Source of the DNA: Jaminaea rosea | Taxonomy: Eukaryota > Basidiomycota > Exobasidiomycetes > Microstromatales | Assembly: GCF_003144245.1 (NCBI RefSeq) | Contig: NW_020289984.1 | Span: forward strand, 186,001-250,000 | DNA length: 64,000 bases | Direction of reading: 5' to 3' | Shown here: positions 23,566 through 34,812 of the stretch, one piece after another | Layout: each line of letters starts with the position of its first letter | Position numbering within the stretch: position 1 is the stretch's first letter | Notes under the pieces: generated by a model | The model's database searches: none | Told to the model about the DNA's origin: nothing | The model's input: only the letters and a program-made list of their open reading frames with translations | Translations under genes and position numbers: made by a program

Positions 23566-26136
23566 ATGGCCGCCGCCCCTCAGACCCTCTACGAGAAGAT
23601 CTTGTGAGTGCGGCGCCATTGAGTGCCACATGACATGACTAGCACCTCACTGATTTGACTGACGATTTGTCTGCTCTGCTCCTCGCAGCAAGTCCCACAT
23701 CGTTCACGACGATGGCAAGGGCAATATCCTCCTCGCAATTGACCGGCATCTCGTCCATGAAGGTCAGTGAGCGAATGGTCAAGGCATGACCGAGAGTAAG
23801 CTGAGCTGATCCCTCAATACCGCTCTCTCACTCGTAGTGACATCGCCCCAGGCATTTGAAGGTCTTCGCAAGGCAGGACGCAAGGTCCGCCGAGTAGACC
23901 AGACGCTCGCCACCGTTGACCACAACATTCCTACCATCAGCCGCAAGACGTACAAAGACACAAAGACGTTTGTCGAGGAGTCCAACTCGCGAACTCAGTG
24001 CCTCACCCTCGAAGACAACGTCAAGGAGTTCGGACTCACCTTCTTTGGGCTGACTGATAACCGTCAGGGCATCGTCCACGTCATTGGGCCCGAGCAGGTG
24101 CGTGCGAGCCCGAGAGCTGCTTTGCATTGATATGGGCTGAGTGGAGCTCACAAGTATCTCATGACCTCCTTTTCCGTTCGCAGGGCTTCACGCTCCCCGG
24201 CGCTACCATCGTCTGCGGTGACTCGCACACCTCTACCCACGGAGCTTTCGGCGCTCTCGCCTTCGGTATCGGTACCTCGGAGGTCGAGCACGTTCTTGCT
24301 ACCCAGACGCTGCCACAGAAGAAGGCGAAGAACATGCGCATCCAGGTCGACGGTCAACTCGGTCCTGGCGTCACGTCGAAGGACATTGTTCTTCACGTCA
24401 TCGGTATCATCGGCACTGCTGGTGGGACTGGATGCGTCATCGAGTTCTGCGGCAGCGCCATCCGCCAGCTCTCGATGGAGGCCCGTATGTCCATCTGCAA
24501 CATGTCGATTGAAGGAGGTGCTCGTGCTGGCCTCATTGCACCCGATGAAATCACCTTCGAGTACATCAAGGGCCGCCCTCTGGCCCCCAAGGCGGGCAAG
24601 GAATGGGAGGACGCCGTCGCTTACTGGAAGACGCTGCCATCCGACGAGGGCGCAAAGTACGACGTCGAGGTCAAGATCGCCGCCGAGGACATCCCTCCCA
24701 CACTCACCTGGGGTACCTCACCTCAGGATACCGTTGCCATCACTGGTGTTGTCCCCGACCCCTCGGACGTCCAGGACGAGAAGCGTGCCGCAACGATTAA
24801 GCGCTCCCTCGAGTACATGGGTCTCACGCCAGGAACACCCATGGAGCAAGTCAAGCTGGACAAGGTCTTCATCGGATCGTGCACCAACTCGCGTATCGAG
24901 GACCTGAGAGAGGCGGCCAAGATCCTCTACGGGCGCAAGATTGCTTCTCACATCTACGGCATGCTGGTGCCTGGCTCTGGGCTCGTGAAGAAGCAGGCGG
25001 AGGCAGAGGGGCTCGATAAGATCTTCACTGCAGCAGGCTTCGACTGGCGTGAGGCTGGATGCTCCATGTGTCTCGGCATGAACCCTGACCAGCTCGCCCC
25101 GGGAGAGCGATGTGCTTCGACGTCGAACCGCAACTTCGAGGGACGTCAAGGTGCCGGTGGCCGCACCCACTTGATGTCACCAGCCATGGCCGCCGCCTGC
25201 GCCATCACAGGCTACCTGACAGACGTGCGCAAGTTTGCGTCGGGCCGTGTGGGCTCCGAGGCAGACAAGCCGGCCTTTGAGGTCCAGGTGACCGACTCTA
25301 AGGCCTACCTCGGCGAGACGCCCCTCCACGTCCCTGCCGATACGCCCGAGGGCGCACAGACCGGACAGACTGACGAAGACAAGATCCGCGACGTTCCCGC
25401 CAGCACCACTTCGTCAGCCGCAGCGTCGGGAGGTACACCGTCGGGCAGCTCTCGCAAATTCACCGTCCTCAAGGGCATTGCCGCCCCCATCGACCGCGAG
25501 AATGTGGACACGGACGTCCTCATCCCTGCTCGATTCCTCAAGACGGTCACTCGTGCGGGGCTGGGCAAGTCCCTCTTCTACCGTGACCGCTACGACGACT
25601 CGACGGGCAAGGAGAACCCAGACTTTGTTCTCAACCAGGACCCTTGGCGTCAGGCCCGCATCATCGTCTCGAGGGACAACTGGGGCTGCGGTTCGAGTCG
25701 CGAGCACGCTGCCTGGGCCCTGGATGACTTTGGTGTCTCGTGCGTGATTGCCAAGTCATTTGCCGACATTCACCACAACAACTTGCTCAAGAACTTCTTG
25801 CTTCCCATTACAATGAGCGATGCGGAGCAGCTGGAGGCCTGCATGGATGCAGCCAAGCGTGGAGAGGAGATCGAGGTCGACCTGCCCAAGAAGACGGTCA
25901 AGCTGGCGTCTGGGCAGAGCTTTGCCTTTGAGATGGACGAATGGAGTCAGCATTGCCTTGTTAATGCGCTGGATGACATCGAGCTGACCCTGGCCAAGGA
26001 GGAGCACATTGCGGCGTATGAGGAGAAGAGGAGGCAGACGACGCCGTGGTTGGAGGGTCCCAAGGCGAGGAAGCTCGAGGCGAAGCCCGTGAGCAAGATG
26101 GAGGCCAAGGCTGCTAGTGGGAAGTTGGACTGGTAG
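23566..26136 (+). CDS. LEU1: 3-isopropylmalate dehydratase (isopropylmalate isomerase)
   Basis: Four exons (23566-23603, 23689-23762, 23838-24097, 24184-26136) encode 774 residues, the full size of the fungal single-chain enzyme. The large-subunit half carries [27 protein letters not shown] and [11 protein letters not shown], the three cysteine sites of the 4Fe-4S cluster. A low-complexity linker ([15 protein letters not shown]) joins the small-subunit half, with [14 protein letters not shown] and [12 protein letters not shown]. It interconverts 2- and 3-isopropylmalate in cytosolic leucine synthesis. The three introns all sit in the first 600 bp and each junction restores conserved sequence ([23 protein letters not shown]). 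Confidence 0.97.
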
Positions 26137-26443
26137 CGCGGTATCAGTGCAGCAAGTGAGAGGCAGCTTGGTCTCGTGTTCCAACTCTCTTGATATTCCA
26201 CGTCTCTCATTTCCCAATGTCAATCGCGTGTCTACCGATTGCTGTGGAGTGTTGTGGGTGGCGTCTCATCGATTTCAAAAGAGGTGAGGCGGGCGGTGCA
26301 GGGTCCAGGCCGCGGTGTTGAGCGTGACTGGCTGCAAGACAAGCGGTTCAGTCCGCTGCGCTGCAGGCGGCATCTCTGGTGATCCTTTGGTCTTTCTTTC
26401 ACTTCTCAGATACCATACCACGCCTTGACGGCTGCGCACGCGA
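26137..26443. other. Intergenic region
   Basis: 307 bp between LEU1 and the exchanger gene, in tandem orientation. No repeat or clear promoter motif seen. Confidence 0.45.
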
Positions 26444-29400
26444 ATGGTCAAGAGACGTCGCGTGCTGCCATGGACGGCCTTCCTGGCCAGCTTGGCTGCC
26501 CTAGCCGTTGCATCATCCTCATCGACGGCAACGACGCATGACATCTTGACCACAGCAAGAAAGCATCACAGCACGTCGTCCTCCTCCACGTCCCCCTCAT
26601 CGTCTAAGCACCACTCTACGACATCGCACTCACAAGGCACACCGACACCGACGTCGACTCACCATCCTTCACCACCACAAGACAATTGCGACCCTCTACC
26701 GCTCAACCTGTCCCCTCGTGATCTCTGCACTCATGTTCAGTCCAACTGCCCCTCAAACGGACGAATTGACTACCTCGAGCTCTACTACTGCTCTCCCCTC
26801 GGTCCAGATCCCAGTGGCGGAGCGAACCTCACAACAGGTATCACTGCCAGGCGGATTGGGGCCATTCTGCTAATCGTTTCCTGGATGGCCTTCCTCTTCT
26901 CCTGCCTTGGTCTCGTGGCCTCCGACTTCTTCTGCCCGAACCTTAGCACTCTGGCCTCGCGCCTTGGACTCAACGAAAGCACCGCTGGTGTGACCTTTCT
27001 CGCGCTAGGAAATGGGTCGCCAGATGTCTTTTCCACCTTCTCCGCAATGTCCACCGGGTCCGGAGCATTGGCCATTGGAGAGCTGATAGGCGCCGCATCC
27101 TTCATTGTGTCCGTTGTTGCAGGGAGTATGATGCTCATTAAGCCTTTCAAAGTTCGACGTTGGCCCTTTCTCAGGGATGTTGGCTTCTTTACCGTCGCAG
27201 TCGCTTTGACTATGGTGTGCCTCGTTGATGGACACCTCACTCTACCAGAGAGCTTGGCGTTGGTGGGACTTTACTTGGCCTACGCGAGCGTAGTCATCAT
27301 CGGTTCGATGTGGGAGGAGAGGCAGCGACGTCGCAAAGTCTTTTGGCAGCAGACCAGGAGCGATTGGGCTGGCTCGGCGGGCTCAGGCTACCAAGATGAT
27401 GCGCCAGTAGGCGATCGACTACAGGTAGAAGAGGTCGCGCAGCCCATGGATGTTGGGAGACATCTGGGGCTACCTCCGCGTAGTCCTGAGTACCATGTTG
27501 ACGACGAAGCAGAAGAGGGCGACCCAAATGCCGATCCTTTCGAGGTTTGGGCCAGTCAGCAGGCAGCTACTGGAGCCACGACTTCCCCTCGCTCAGTACC
27601 TGGGGCAAGGCGGCCACAGACCTCATCGCGCGAGTCATCACGGCGAGGCTCACCCACCGGCTCGCCGCAACTGCAGACACCTCGAGGCGGCGGTGGTCTT
27701 CCCCCTTCTCATCGGCTGGTCAGAAGCGCGTCAAAGCTGCGCAACAGATCAGGGCACATGCCCCGCCACTCTCTACTGGGGGCAGTCGAGTTCCGAGATG
27801 TAGTCCGCTCGCTCACATTGCAGGGTCAGCTGGCGCCAGCGGATGATGTAGCCGCAGAAGCACAGGCGCGAGCTGTAGCCGAAAGCAGAGACCCGGAGGT
27901 ATTCTTGCCACATCCGTCTTCGCACCACCATCAGCGCCACCAGCGTAGGCACTCGGTCACAGACAGCGAAGGTCGCGCTGCGGCGAGGGGCGAGCCTTCA
28001 AGACAGATGCCAGCGGCATCGAGCTCCGCGTCTGTTCAACGTCCGGCAGCCTCTTCGCGCGGATATAGCGCTCCATCGCGCCACCAGCCTAGCATCAGCC
28101 TGGACGCTTCGGGCATTGACGACCCGTGGAAGGAGCATTCAGCACATGATGGCTGTGAAGATGCGTCTGGCGGTACAGCGGGCCCCTCAGCTACCGCTGT
28201 GACATCCCAGCCTGGTCTGGCTCGCCTTGTCATCCCCGACAAGAGCAAGAACGACGTCTTTAGCAACGGCAATGGCAGGAGTCACGGCTCTGGAGCGGGA
28301 GGCGGAACCAAGCAAACAAAGCACTCCCCCGCTCCCTCAATCCTTATCCTAGACGAGAATGGACAGGAGCGCGTGGCGCTCACGATGGGTGGAGAAAGTG
28401 AGGACGCTGTGCCTCCTCCATCACTCTCGCCGTCCGCATACCCTAGAGATGAGGAAGAGGAGGAGCCTCTCTACCGGTCACTGCGCCGCTTCCTCTTCCC
28501 TTCACTACATCACTGGCGCAATAAATCCATCCTGGGCAAGGTGCTCAGTGTGGTCAACCTTCCGCCCCTTTTGGCCTTCAATCTCACGCTGCCCGTCGTA
28601 GACGATGAGGCGGAAGCGCGAGCCGCCGCACGCGTAGTCACAATAGGTAGCGCTAGCGGAAGTGGCGTTGGACTGGGCGGGGAAGGCGAAGGCGCCCTCA
28701 GACTCAAGGGAAGCGACGAGGCGCCCCTCTTTGCTCGCTCTCCCGTCGCCGTAGAAGAGGATGCCCACGAAGTCGCCGAGGACGAGGTGCTCGACCTCGC
28801 AACTGGGCAGCGGTTGCGCTCACCGAATGTCTGGAGCGAGAGCAATGCTGCAGGGGACGGCGGTCAACTGGAAAACAAGATGCGTGATCTCGATATCTCC
28901 AAGGCACTGCGGCGCCATCCGGCAGAAGAGACTTCCCCGCTTCCATTCGGTGACCGACGAGGTTCGATGAGCAGCGTCGATGGGGACGATGACGGGGCCT
29001 CCTGCTCATCAGATGACTCCAACTCCAGTCTAGAGTCCCACTCCGTACCTCAAGGCAACGCTAAGCTGTTTCTCACCTGCTCGCAATGCCTGCTCGCCCC
29101 ACCGTTCTGCGTTTGGGCAGCGACAGATTTTGAGCCAAGGTGGTCGGCCTTGGGGTCGGTTGCTGCGGGTACAGGCCTCGCAGCAGCGGTGGTCGGGTGC
29201 TCGATGCGCGCGAGAAGAATGGGAGGGGCATGGTTGAGCACCAGCACAAGAAGTGCTTTTGGGCTGGCAAGATGTTTTCTCGGCTTCCTCGTCAGTATTG
29301 CCTGGATCTCGACCGTGGTAGACGAAGTCGTCTCGATTCTGCAAGCCCTAGGACTTATCTGCGGACTCTCGGAAGCGATCTTGGGGGTCACACTCTTTGC

Positions 29401-29806
29401 GATGGGCAACAGTCTCGCAGACTTGGTAGCCAATACGGTCATCTCCCGGGCTGGATACCCAAGCATGGCGATTGCGGCTTGCTTTGCTGGGCCTCTCCTG
29501 AACCTGCTTCTAGGAATAGGGCTGAGCGGCACATGGTTGCTGGGTCAACCTGCTGACGACGGGAGCCATGGTGCGCAGCGTTACCATTTCGAGATCTCCC
29601 CCACTCTGCTTAGCTCTGCTACTGGACTGCTGGTGCTTCTGGTCGGTACGCTGGTGCTTGTGCCGTTGCACGGTTTCTACTTGGGTAGGAGGCTGGGCTG
29701 GATGCTTATCGGCAGCTATGCGCTCATCATGACGATCAATGTGCTGGTAGAGGTATTCGTTGATCAGAGAGGGGGCAAGAAGAAGGGGCACTATGGTGTA
29801 GGGTGA
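26444..29806 (+). CDS. Cation/Ca2+ exchanger (NCX/CCX superfamily) with long cytosolic loop
   Basis: Intronless, 1120 residues. A signal-peptide-like segment (residues ~9-25) and a Ser/Thr/His-rich lumenal stretch with CDPLPL...CTHVQSNC...YYC precede the first membrane bundle. Alpha-1 repeat GVTFLALGNGSPDVFST is at ~182 and alpha-2 GVTLFAMGNSLADLVAN at ~981; both have the GN(G/S)xxD signature of the exchanger superfamily. About 11 hydrophobic helices form two groups, separated by a very long hydrophilic loop (~residues 290-870) rich in Ser, Arg and acidic runs. The layout is that of NCLX/CCX proteins and of yeast YDL206W. It probably moves Ca2+ in exchange for Na+ or H+ across an internal membrane; ion and membrane are inferred. 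Confidence 0.92.
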   Translation: MVKRRRVLPWTAFLASLAALAVASSSSTATTHDILTTARKHHSTSSSSTSPSSSKHHSTTSHSQGTPTPTSTHHPSPPQDNCDPLPLNLSPRDLCTHVQSNCPSNGRIDYLELYYCSPLGPDPSGGANLTTGITARRIGAILLIVSWMAFLFSCLGLVASDFFCPNLSTLASRLGLNESTAGVTFLALGNGSPDVFSTFSAMSTGSGALAIGELIGAASFIVSVVAGSMMLIKPFKVRRWPFLRDVGFFTVAVALTMVCLVDGHLTLPESLALVGLYLAYASVVIIGSMWEERQRRRKVFWQQTRSDWAGSAGSGYQDDAPVGDRLQVEEVAQPMDVGRHLGLPPRSPEYHVDDEAEEGDPNADPFEVWASQQAATGATTSPRSVPGARRPQTSSRESSRRGSPTGSPQLQTPRGGGGLPPSHRLVRSASKLRNRSGHMPRHSLLGAVEFRDVVRSLTLQGQLAPADDVAAEAQARAVAESRDPEVFLPHPSSHHHQRHQRRHSVTDSEGRAAARGEPSRQMPAASSSASVQRPAASSRGYSAPSRHQPSISLDASGIDDPWKEHSAHDGCEDASGGTAGPSATAVTSQPGLARLVIPDKSKNDVFSNGNGRSHGSGAGGGTKQTKHSPAPSILILDENGQERVALTMGGESEDAVPPPSLSPSAYPRDEEEEEPLYRSLRRFLFPSLHHWRNKSILGKVLSVVNLPPLLAFNLTLPVVDDEAEARAAARVVTIGSASGSGVGLGGEGEGALRLKGSDEAPLFARSPVAVEEDAHEVAEDEVLDLATGQRLRSPNVWSESNAAGDGGQLENKMRDLDISKALRRHPAEETSPLPFGDRRGSMSSVDGDDDGASCSSDDSNSSLESHSVPQGNAKLFLTCSQCLLAPPFCVWAATDFEPRWSALGSVAAGTGLAAAVVGCSMRARRMGGAWLSTSTRSAFGLARCFLGFLVSIAWISTVVDEVVSILQALGLICGLSEAILGVTLFAMGNSLADLVANTVISRAGYPSMAIAACFAGPLLNLLLGIGLSGTWLLGQPADDGSHGAQRYHFEISPTLLSSATGLLVLLVGTLVLVPLHGFYLGRRLGWMLIGSYALIMTINVLVEVFVDQRGGKKKGHYGVG

Positions 29807-30107
29807 TCAGGTGAGCATTACGAAAATACGAGCGTCCTCACAGTCGAACGATCACGCTTCACGCAGACAGATGGAAGGATATTTCGTGGGGTCTGACTGT
29901 GTGCGTAAGGTCGCATCTACCATGGGAAAATGATGCATGTAACGTGTAAGGGACTCCGTCTCTACCAAGAAGTGGTGTATGCTTGACAGTTGTACCTCTG
30001 CGACGACCCTGATCTAGCGTAGCTTCTAGGTGATTTTCCTCGCGATGGTGAATCAGCGTCGCTGGGAACGGCCCATTCAGGAACGCAAGGCCCCTCTGAT
30101 GTTACTC
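29807..30107. other. Convergent intergenic region at the edge of the secreted-protein array
   Basis: 301 bp between the exchanger stop and the stop of the last array gene. No feature recognised. Confidence 0.45.
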
Positions 30108-30784
30108 TTACTTCCCCATGTACCAGATGTGGAGAGAACTGGTCACTTCGCCAGCCTTCAAAGCGACCGGCCATTCGCCTGCCAAGAAAGCAGAGAAAGC
30201 AGAGACGCGTGTCAGTGCAGTCACGAAGCGCCAATTTGGCTACTCGCCCGCTCTCTCGCTATGCTCACAGTCATCCAGAGGATTCAGGTAGAGGCAGGTA
30301 CCACCAGCCATACCGCTTGGCTGCTCAGAGTTCAGTAGACAGATTGCCCACTGGTCTCCTCTGCATTGTCCGCGTGCGAGGCGGCCGTAGCCAAAGGGGC
30401 CGCAGGGAGAGTCTGCCGCGCAACGTCGGAGCAGCGACGTCAGCGGCAGGCAAGGAAGCGGATATGGCGGGCGGCCGTGATACACGATTGATGTCGATCT
30501 TACTTACTGATCTGTAACATGTTGGGACCGAGTGCGCCCCAGTCTGCCACCTGTACGGTCGGCTGCCCTGCATCGCCACCCTGGCACTGAAATACGACCC
30601 TGGCTCCCTCATCTATCCGCGTAGTGTTGGTGGCAGAGCAGAAGCGCGAGTAGGTGACGGGCGCGGCCCTCTTCTTCGTTGAGTGCTCTTCGCCAGCCAC
30701 TTTGAAGGGCGCATGCGAGCAGACGGCGTGCTTTGCCGTGCAGAGGGCTGCTGAACTTGCGAGCAGGATGATGGTCACAAGCAT
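30108..30784 (-). CDS. Small secreted eight-cysteine protein, array copy A (most diverged)
   Basis: Three exons (30784-30508, 30412-30269, 30178-30108), phase 1 at both junctions, encode 163 residues. The signal peptide MLVTIILLASSAALCTA is followed by KHAVC, so the mature chain should begin just before the family's His-x-x-Cys. An insert rich in Lys and Arg (EEHSTKKRAAP) follows, absent from other copies. Exon 2 keeps SPCGPFGYG, QWAICL, GTCLYL and LDDC; exon 3 encodes EWPVAL and ends IWYMGK. The Cys of DDC is split across intron 2 as T|GC, as in every copy. At the 3' end of the array; no known domain recognised. Confidence 0.85.
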
Positions 30785-31216
30785 GAGGAAAGGGCAGAGC
30801 AGAGCGTAAGGTGAAGAAGCAAGGAGTCAAAGAGAAGGTCGAGAGGAGAGATCAAATAGTCCTCAGGCAAGCCGCCAGGAGCGGGGCAAACAGGGCTTCA
30901 TCGGCTCACGGAGAACACTGACAGTACTCTTTGCAGCCCTACATTGGTTGGCGCCGCAGTTTCGGAGGAGGCATCGACCGAAGTACGAACCTGCTGGGCA
31001 GAGGCAGACCTTCCAATGAGCGCAGTTCGCCATGCCGGCAGGCACACGACTGCCGCGGGGCAAAGTTGGTCGCGATCGGTTGGCGGTACTGAAGCGTTCT
31101 TATTGACAATCGGAAGCTCGCAGGGGGCAAAGGCAAGCGGCGACGGCGACTCCGCTCTGATGCATTTGAGAGAGCAAGGCAGCGTCTCAGGGTGCAATGC
31201 CGTCTTCAGGCCCACC
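30785..31216. other. Intergenic region in the array
   Basis: 432 bp between copies A and B. I looked for an extra or decayed family copy (HxxC, PCG..GYG, DDCEWP) and found none. Confidence 0.5.
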
Positions 31217-31824
31217 CTACTTTCCATTCCAGAACCAAACCTGGAGTTTGATGGGCAAGGCGGTGTACTCTATCGTGTGCGGCCATTCGCCTACATCGAG
31301 CGTCGCGATGCAAAGTCGTCAGCAGGTTGCTTGGCTGCTCATTCCTCTGCAATCTCTTCGCGCTCACAGTCATCGATGGACGCCCAATAGTAGCAGTCGC
31401 CAACACTGGAATCGCCAAGGCATGCGGCCCAGAGTGTGCCGTAGCAGTTCTCGTGCTTGTCCCGGCCGTATCCAGTACCATCTGCGCAAGGGGTAGCTGT
31501 CGGTGAGGAGACCACCACGTGAGCTTATGAACAGGGATGCAGCCAGTCGCTCTCGCACTGACCGAGCTCGAGCGTCTTGCGCTTCAAAAATCCCCAGTCA
31601 GCTACTTTTGTGTTCAGGCCGCCGATGAAGCCTGGGTCGCAGCCATAAATGGCCACATCGGTAGAGTTGATGTGGTCTATGATTCCTGCATGGCAGTATT
31701 CGTGGTAGCCGTACTGAACAGGGCTTCCGCCACCCGGCTTGTAGCTGCACACGAAGTGATCAGCCACGGCCGGCTGGACAGCGAAGGTAGCTGCGAGCGT
31801 GAGGTGAAAAAGGAGCGCGAGCAT
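31217..31824 (-). CDS. Small secreted eight-cysteine protein, array copy B
   Basis: Exons 31824-31563, 31496-31368 and 31290-31217 encode 154 residues. Signal peptide MLALLFHLTLAATFAVQPAVA; the mature part starts DHFVCSYKPGGGSP, then YGYHEYC, NSTDVAIYGC (with an N-glycosylation sequon) and VADWGFLKRKTLEL. Exon 2 encodes TPCADGTGYG, NCYG, WAACLG, DCYYW and IDDC; exon 3 encodes EWPHTIEYTALP and ends VWFWNGK. All eight family cysteines are present. The open frame runs further upstream, but this ATG is the one that begins a signal peptide. Function unknown; extracellular location inferred. Confidence 0.88.
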
Positions 31825-32273
31825 GACGGGGATAGCGGGCAGCGGCGTGGAGAACAAGATGTGAGGTGTGGTGATAAGAAGAGAAGGAGCAGCCTCCCAC
31901 GGCACAAGAGGTTTGTCAGGCTGGCTGCAGCTACCTCTCTCGGATGATTTGACGACTGCCTGAGAAGATCAATGCTAAGCCGCACCCACGAGCCCATCGC
32001 ATTCTGTCAGCACCATGGCCTGATAAGCGTAGGTGCGGGCGGAGACGTAAGCGAGGGTCTAGCTGACCGCCCAGTACGCGACAGCGAGGGCGAGGGGCGC
32101 ACACGGGCCAGGATGGTGCGGATTAGAATTCTGTCAGGCCGTCGAATGTGTCATTGAGGCAGACAAAGGGCGACGAAAGCTTCAGCTAGAGCACCGTACT
32201 AAGGCAGAGCGACAGGTGGACAGCAGGATTGCTGCGCACCCTCATCACAATGATCTTACTTTGATCAGCATCG
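31825..32273. other. Intergenic region in the array
   Basis: 449 bp between copies B and C; no family motif or other gene seen. Confidence 0.5.
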
Positions 32274-32897
32274 TCAAGAGTCGTGATACCACACGATGAT
32301 TTGGCGAGGCAAATCCTTGTACTCCTTCGGCCCAGGCCAAGCACCTAGGAAGCCATCGGGGCAGGTCCATAGTCAGTTGCACTTCCTCATCACACAAGCT
32401 GCAGGCCGAAGCGGCTTCCTCACGTACAGTCGTCATGAGATGCCAGATAATAGCAGGCGTCGTTGTCCGAGCTATCCAAGCAGAAGGCCCAGAGCTTAGA
32501 ATAGCAATCGCCGTTGGCCCGGTGTCCGTACCCGCCGGTACCGCAAGGAGTTGCTACGGTGCAAGTGGCATGCATCTCGCGACGCGAGCGGTGCATCAGC
32601 TCTCTCCTTCGCTCTTCGCGAGCTCTGGTCCTGTCACTGACCAATCTCGAGCGTCTTGGGGGCCAAAAAGCCCCAGTCGGAAATACGTGCGCTGTTGTTG
32701 TCGCCGCCGTCAGAGCGACAGACATAGGCGCACACTTGGGTTGAATTCGCCGGATTAATTCTAGTTGCCACGCAGTATCTCTTGAAGCCGTACGTCGAAG
32801 GAGCTTGAGAACCAGGTTTGTAGCAGCATGTGAAGTGGTCGGCGAGTGTGGAACGTCCCAGCAGTGCGAGTGCAAGAGTGAGCGTATTGGCGAACAT
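32274..32897 (-). CDS. Small secreted eight-cysteine protein, array copy C
   Basis: Exons 32897-32642, 32553-32428 and 32344-32274 encode 150 residues. Signal peptide MFANTLTLALALLGRSTLA, then DHFTCCYKPGSQAPSTYGF, RYC and NSTQVCAYVC. Two extra cysteines in exon 1 (CC and VC) give ten in the mature protein, room for one more disulphide than its neighbours. Exon 2: TPCGTGGYG, DCYS, WAFCLD, ACYYL and HDDC. Exon 3 begins AWP rather than EWP and ends IVWYHDS. Introns fall at the family's positions and phases. Donor of intron 2 is GTACGT, as in copies D and F. Confidence 0.87.
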
Positions 32898-33265
32898 GGG
32901 CCGAGCAGATCGCAATTCTGGAGAGGTCGAGAGCGGGAATGGAAGGGGATGAAGAGAGCGAAGGCTATCTTGCAACTATGTAGCGCTCAGAGATGCTCAG
33001 ACCATCTCTCCTGGTCTGCTACCCGGGATTGCAAGATTTTGACCCACACACGTGCGTACAATACGTTTGGCGCCATTGTATGAAAGCCATTGACAGCAAT
33101 GAACAGGTCGGGCAGGCAGCAACGCCACGATCTCATTGCACTCAGCTCGCTCGATACGCGGCATGAAGGAGTATAGAAGATAATGTGGGAAAAGCAAGCT
33201 ACCAGGCGACGCCAGCATCGCCCACCCCAGCATGTGCTTCGTAATGGCACGCAGCGTAAGCGGAG
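32898..33265. other. Intergenic region in the array
   Basis: 368 bp between copies C and D. A 78-codon minus-strand frame here starting at 33233 lacks family motifs and a convincing signal peptide; not called. Confidence 0.5.
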
Positions 33266-33883
33266 TTAGGGAGGAGCGAAGTACCAGATGGTGATCGTAG
33301 TGGGAAGCTTCGCGTACTCAAGCTTTCCAGGCCACTCGCCTACGAGTTGCCGTTTGGCAGATGGGCAGGGTCAGATACACTCTCGGCAGGGCTGTAGCTG
33401 CTGGAAAGCTACTGGACGTACAGTCATCGTGGCGGTCCATATAGTAACAATTTCCCAGATCAGAGTTGTCCAAGCACATTGCCCAGTGCCTGGAGTGGCA
33501 TCCGCCGTCAGCAGCGAAGCCGTAACCGCCGGAACCGCATGGCGTAGCTACAGGTTGCGGTCAGCAGAGCCTGCGTGTCAGCTCTCCGGCCGAGTCAAAA
33601 GCATGCCTCGATCCTTACCCATCTCGAGCGTCTTCGGCGCCAAGAAGCCATAATCCGCGACACGGGCATTGCGATTATCCCCCAGTTGAGAGCTACAGTT
33701 ATAAATCGCGACCTCGGTTGACTCCGCCGAACCGCTCTTGTTGGCTACGCAGTAGAGTTTGTACTGATACGTCGAAGGGTTCTTGGACCCGGGCTTGTAG
33801 GTACATACGACGTGTTTGGTCAGCGCCATGCGACCAACGCATGCGAAGACGAAGGCAGCGGGGATCAGAATGCTGTGAAGCAT
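33266..33883 (-). CDS. Small secreted eight-cysteine protein, array copy D
   Basis: Exons 33883-33619, 33547-33422 and 33339-33266 encode 154 residues. Signal peptide MLHSILIPAAFVFACVGRMALT; mature start KHVVCTYKPGSKNPSTY, then LYC, STEVAIYNC and RVADYGFLAPKTLEMG. Exon 2: TPCGSGGYGF, GCHS, WAMCLD, NCYYM and HDDC. Exon 3: EWPGKLEYAKLP then ITIWYFAPP. All eight core cysteines are kept. The sequence is closest to copies C and F in exon 1. No catalytic or binding motif from a known family recognised. Confidence 0.89.
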
Positions 33884-34177
33884 TTTAGCAGGGCTGAGCG
33901 AAGGTCGTCCAGCAGCGAAAGGGAGGATGAGGAGCAGATCACAGGTCAATACGCATGCTGAGATGCTTTGTCGCTCGTCGCTTGTTCGTCCGTCGGTCGC
34001 TCGTTCGCTCATTCATATGCTTCAAGGCAAATGAGCCAGTTAGACACGTGCTGAGCCACAATGAAAGACATAGGGCTGTGTTACAGTGGCTCGCGCTTGC
34101 CGTTGGGCAGGATATCAAATCAGGAGCCGAATCAGGAGCCGTGCTACGGAGCCCCCGCTCAGCCATCTCGCAATGCA

Positions 34178-34812
34178 TTAGTCGGCGGGATGGAACCAAA
34201 TGTGCATCTTCTTAGGCAACTGATGCCATTCAAATTGCACTGGCCACTCGCCTGACCGAGCGGGCCAGAGGGGGCAGCGCGCGAAAAGCAGAAGGGTCAG
34301 CACTCGTGAGAGCCAAGGGGGTTCACCGCTTTACGCACAGTCGTCGTGAGATTTCAAGTAGTAGCAATCGCCCGCATCTGAGTTCTCCAGACAAGCCGCC
34401 CAGTGGCGACCAAGACAACGGTACTTATCGTCCACGCCGTATCCCTTGTCGCCACACGGAGTCCCTATTCGGCGAGGTGCGCGGCGCAACGTTGTCAGCT
34501 CATCAGTCTCGCTTGCCTTCATGAGAGTCGATGCTCACCGATCTCGAGCGTCTTCGGCTTCAGAAAGCCCCAATCGGCCACCCTCTCGTATGTCTTTCCG
34601 ATGATCGCCAACTGACAGGTGTACTCGGCCACGTCCGTAGAGTTGAGCGGGTTTTCGAGTCCTGCGGCGCAGAAGACCTTGTAGCCGAAGTTGGCAGGAC
34701 TGCCGGCTCCAGGCCTCCAGAAACAGGTAGCGTGCTTCGCGTCGGCAAGGCGCCAAGGAGGAAAGACCGTGAGGACCAGAGCAAAGGCGAGGTGGAGTGC
34801 AAAGGCTAGCAT
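34178..34812 (-). CDS. Small secreted eight-cysteine protein, array copy E
   Basis: Exons 34812-34539, 34464-34339 and 34251-34178 encode 157 residues. Signal peptide begins MLAFALHLAFALVLTVFP and probably ends at LADA, giving a mature start KHATCFWRPGAGSP. Then FGYKVFC, NSTDVAEYTC and RVADWGFLKPKTLEI. Exon 2: TPCGDKGYGVDD, RCLG, WAACLE, DCYYL and HDDC. Exon 3: EWPVQFEWHQLP and HIWFHPAD. Intron 2 has a GTGCGT donor. Start set at 34812 because the adjacent upstream codon is not ATG. Confidence 0.88.

Noticed and set aside
32997-33233. 78-codon ORF in the secreted array beginning MLGWAMLASPGS
   Set aside because: No family cysteine pattern, no splice-compatible exons 2 or 3 nearby, and only a weak hydrophobic start.
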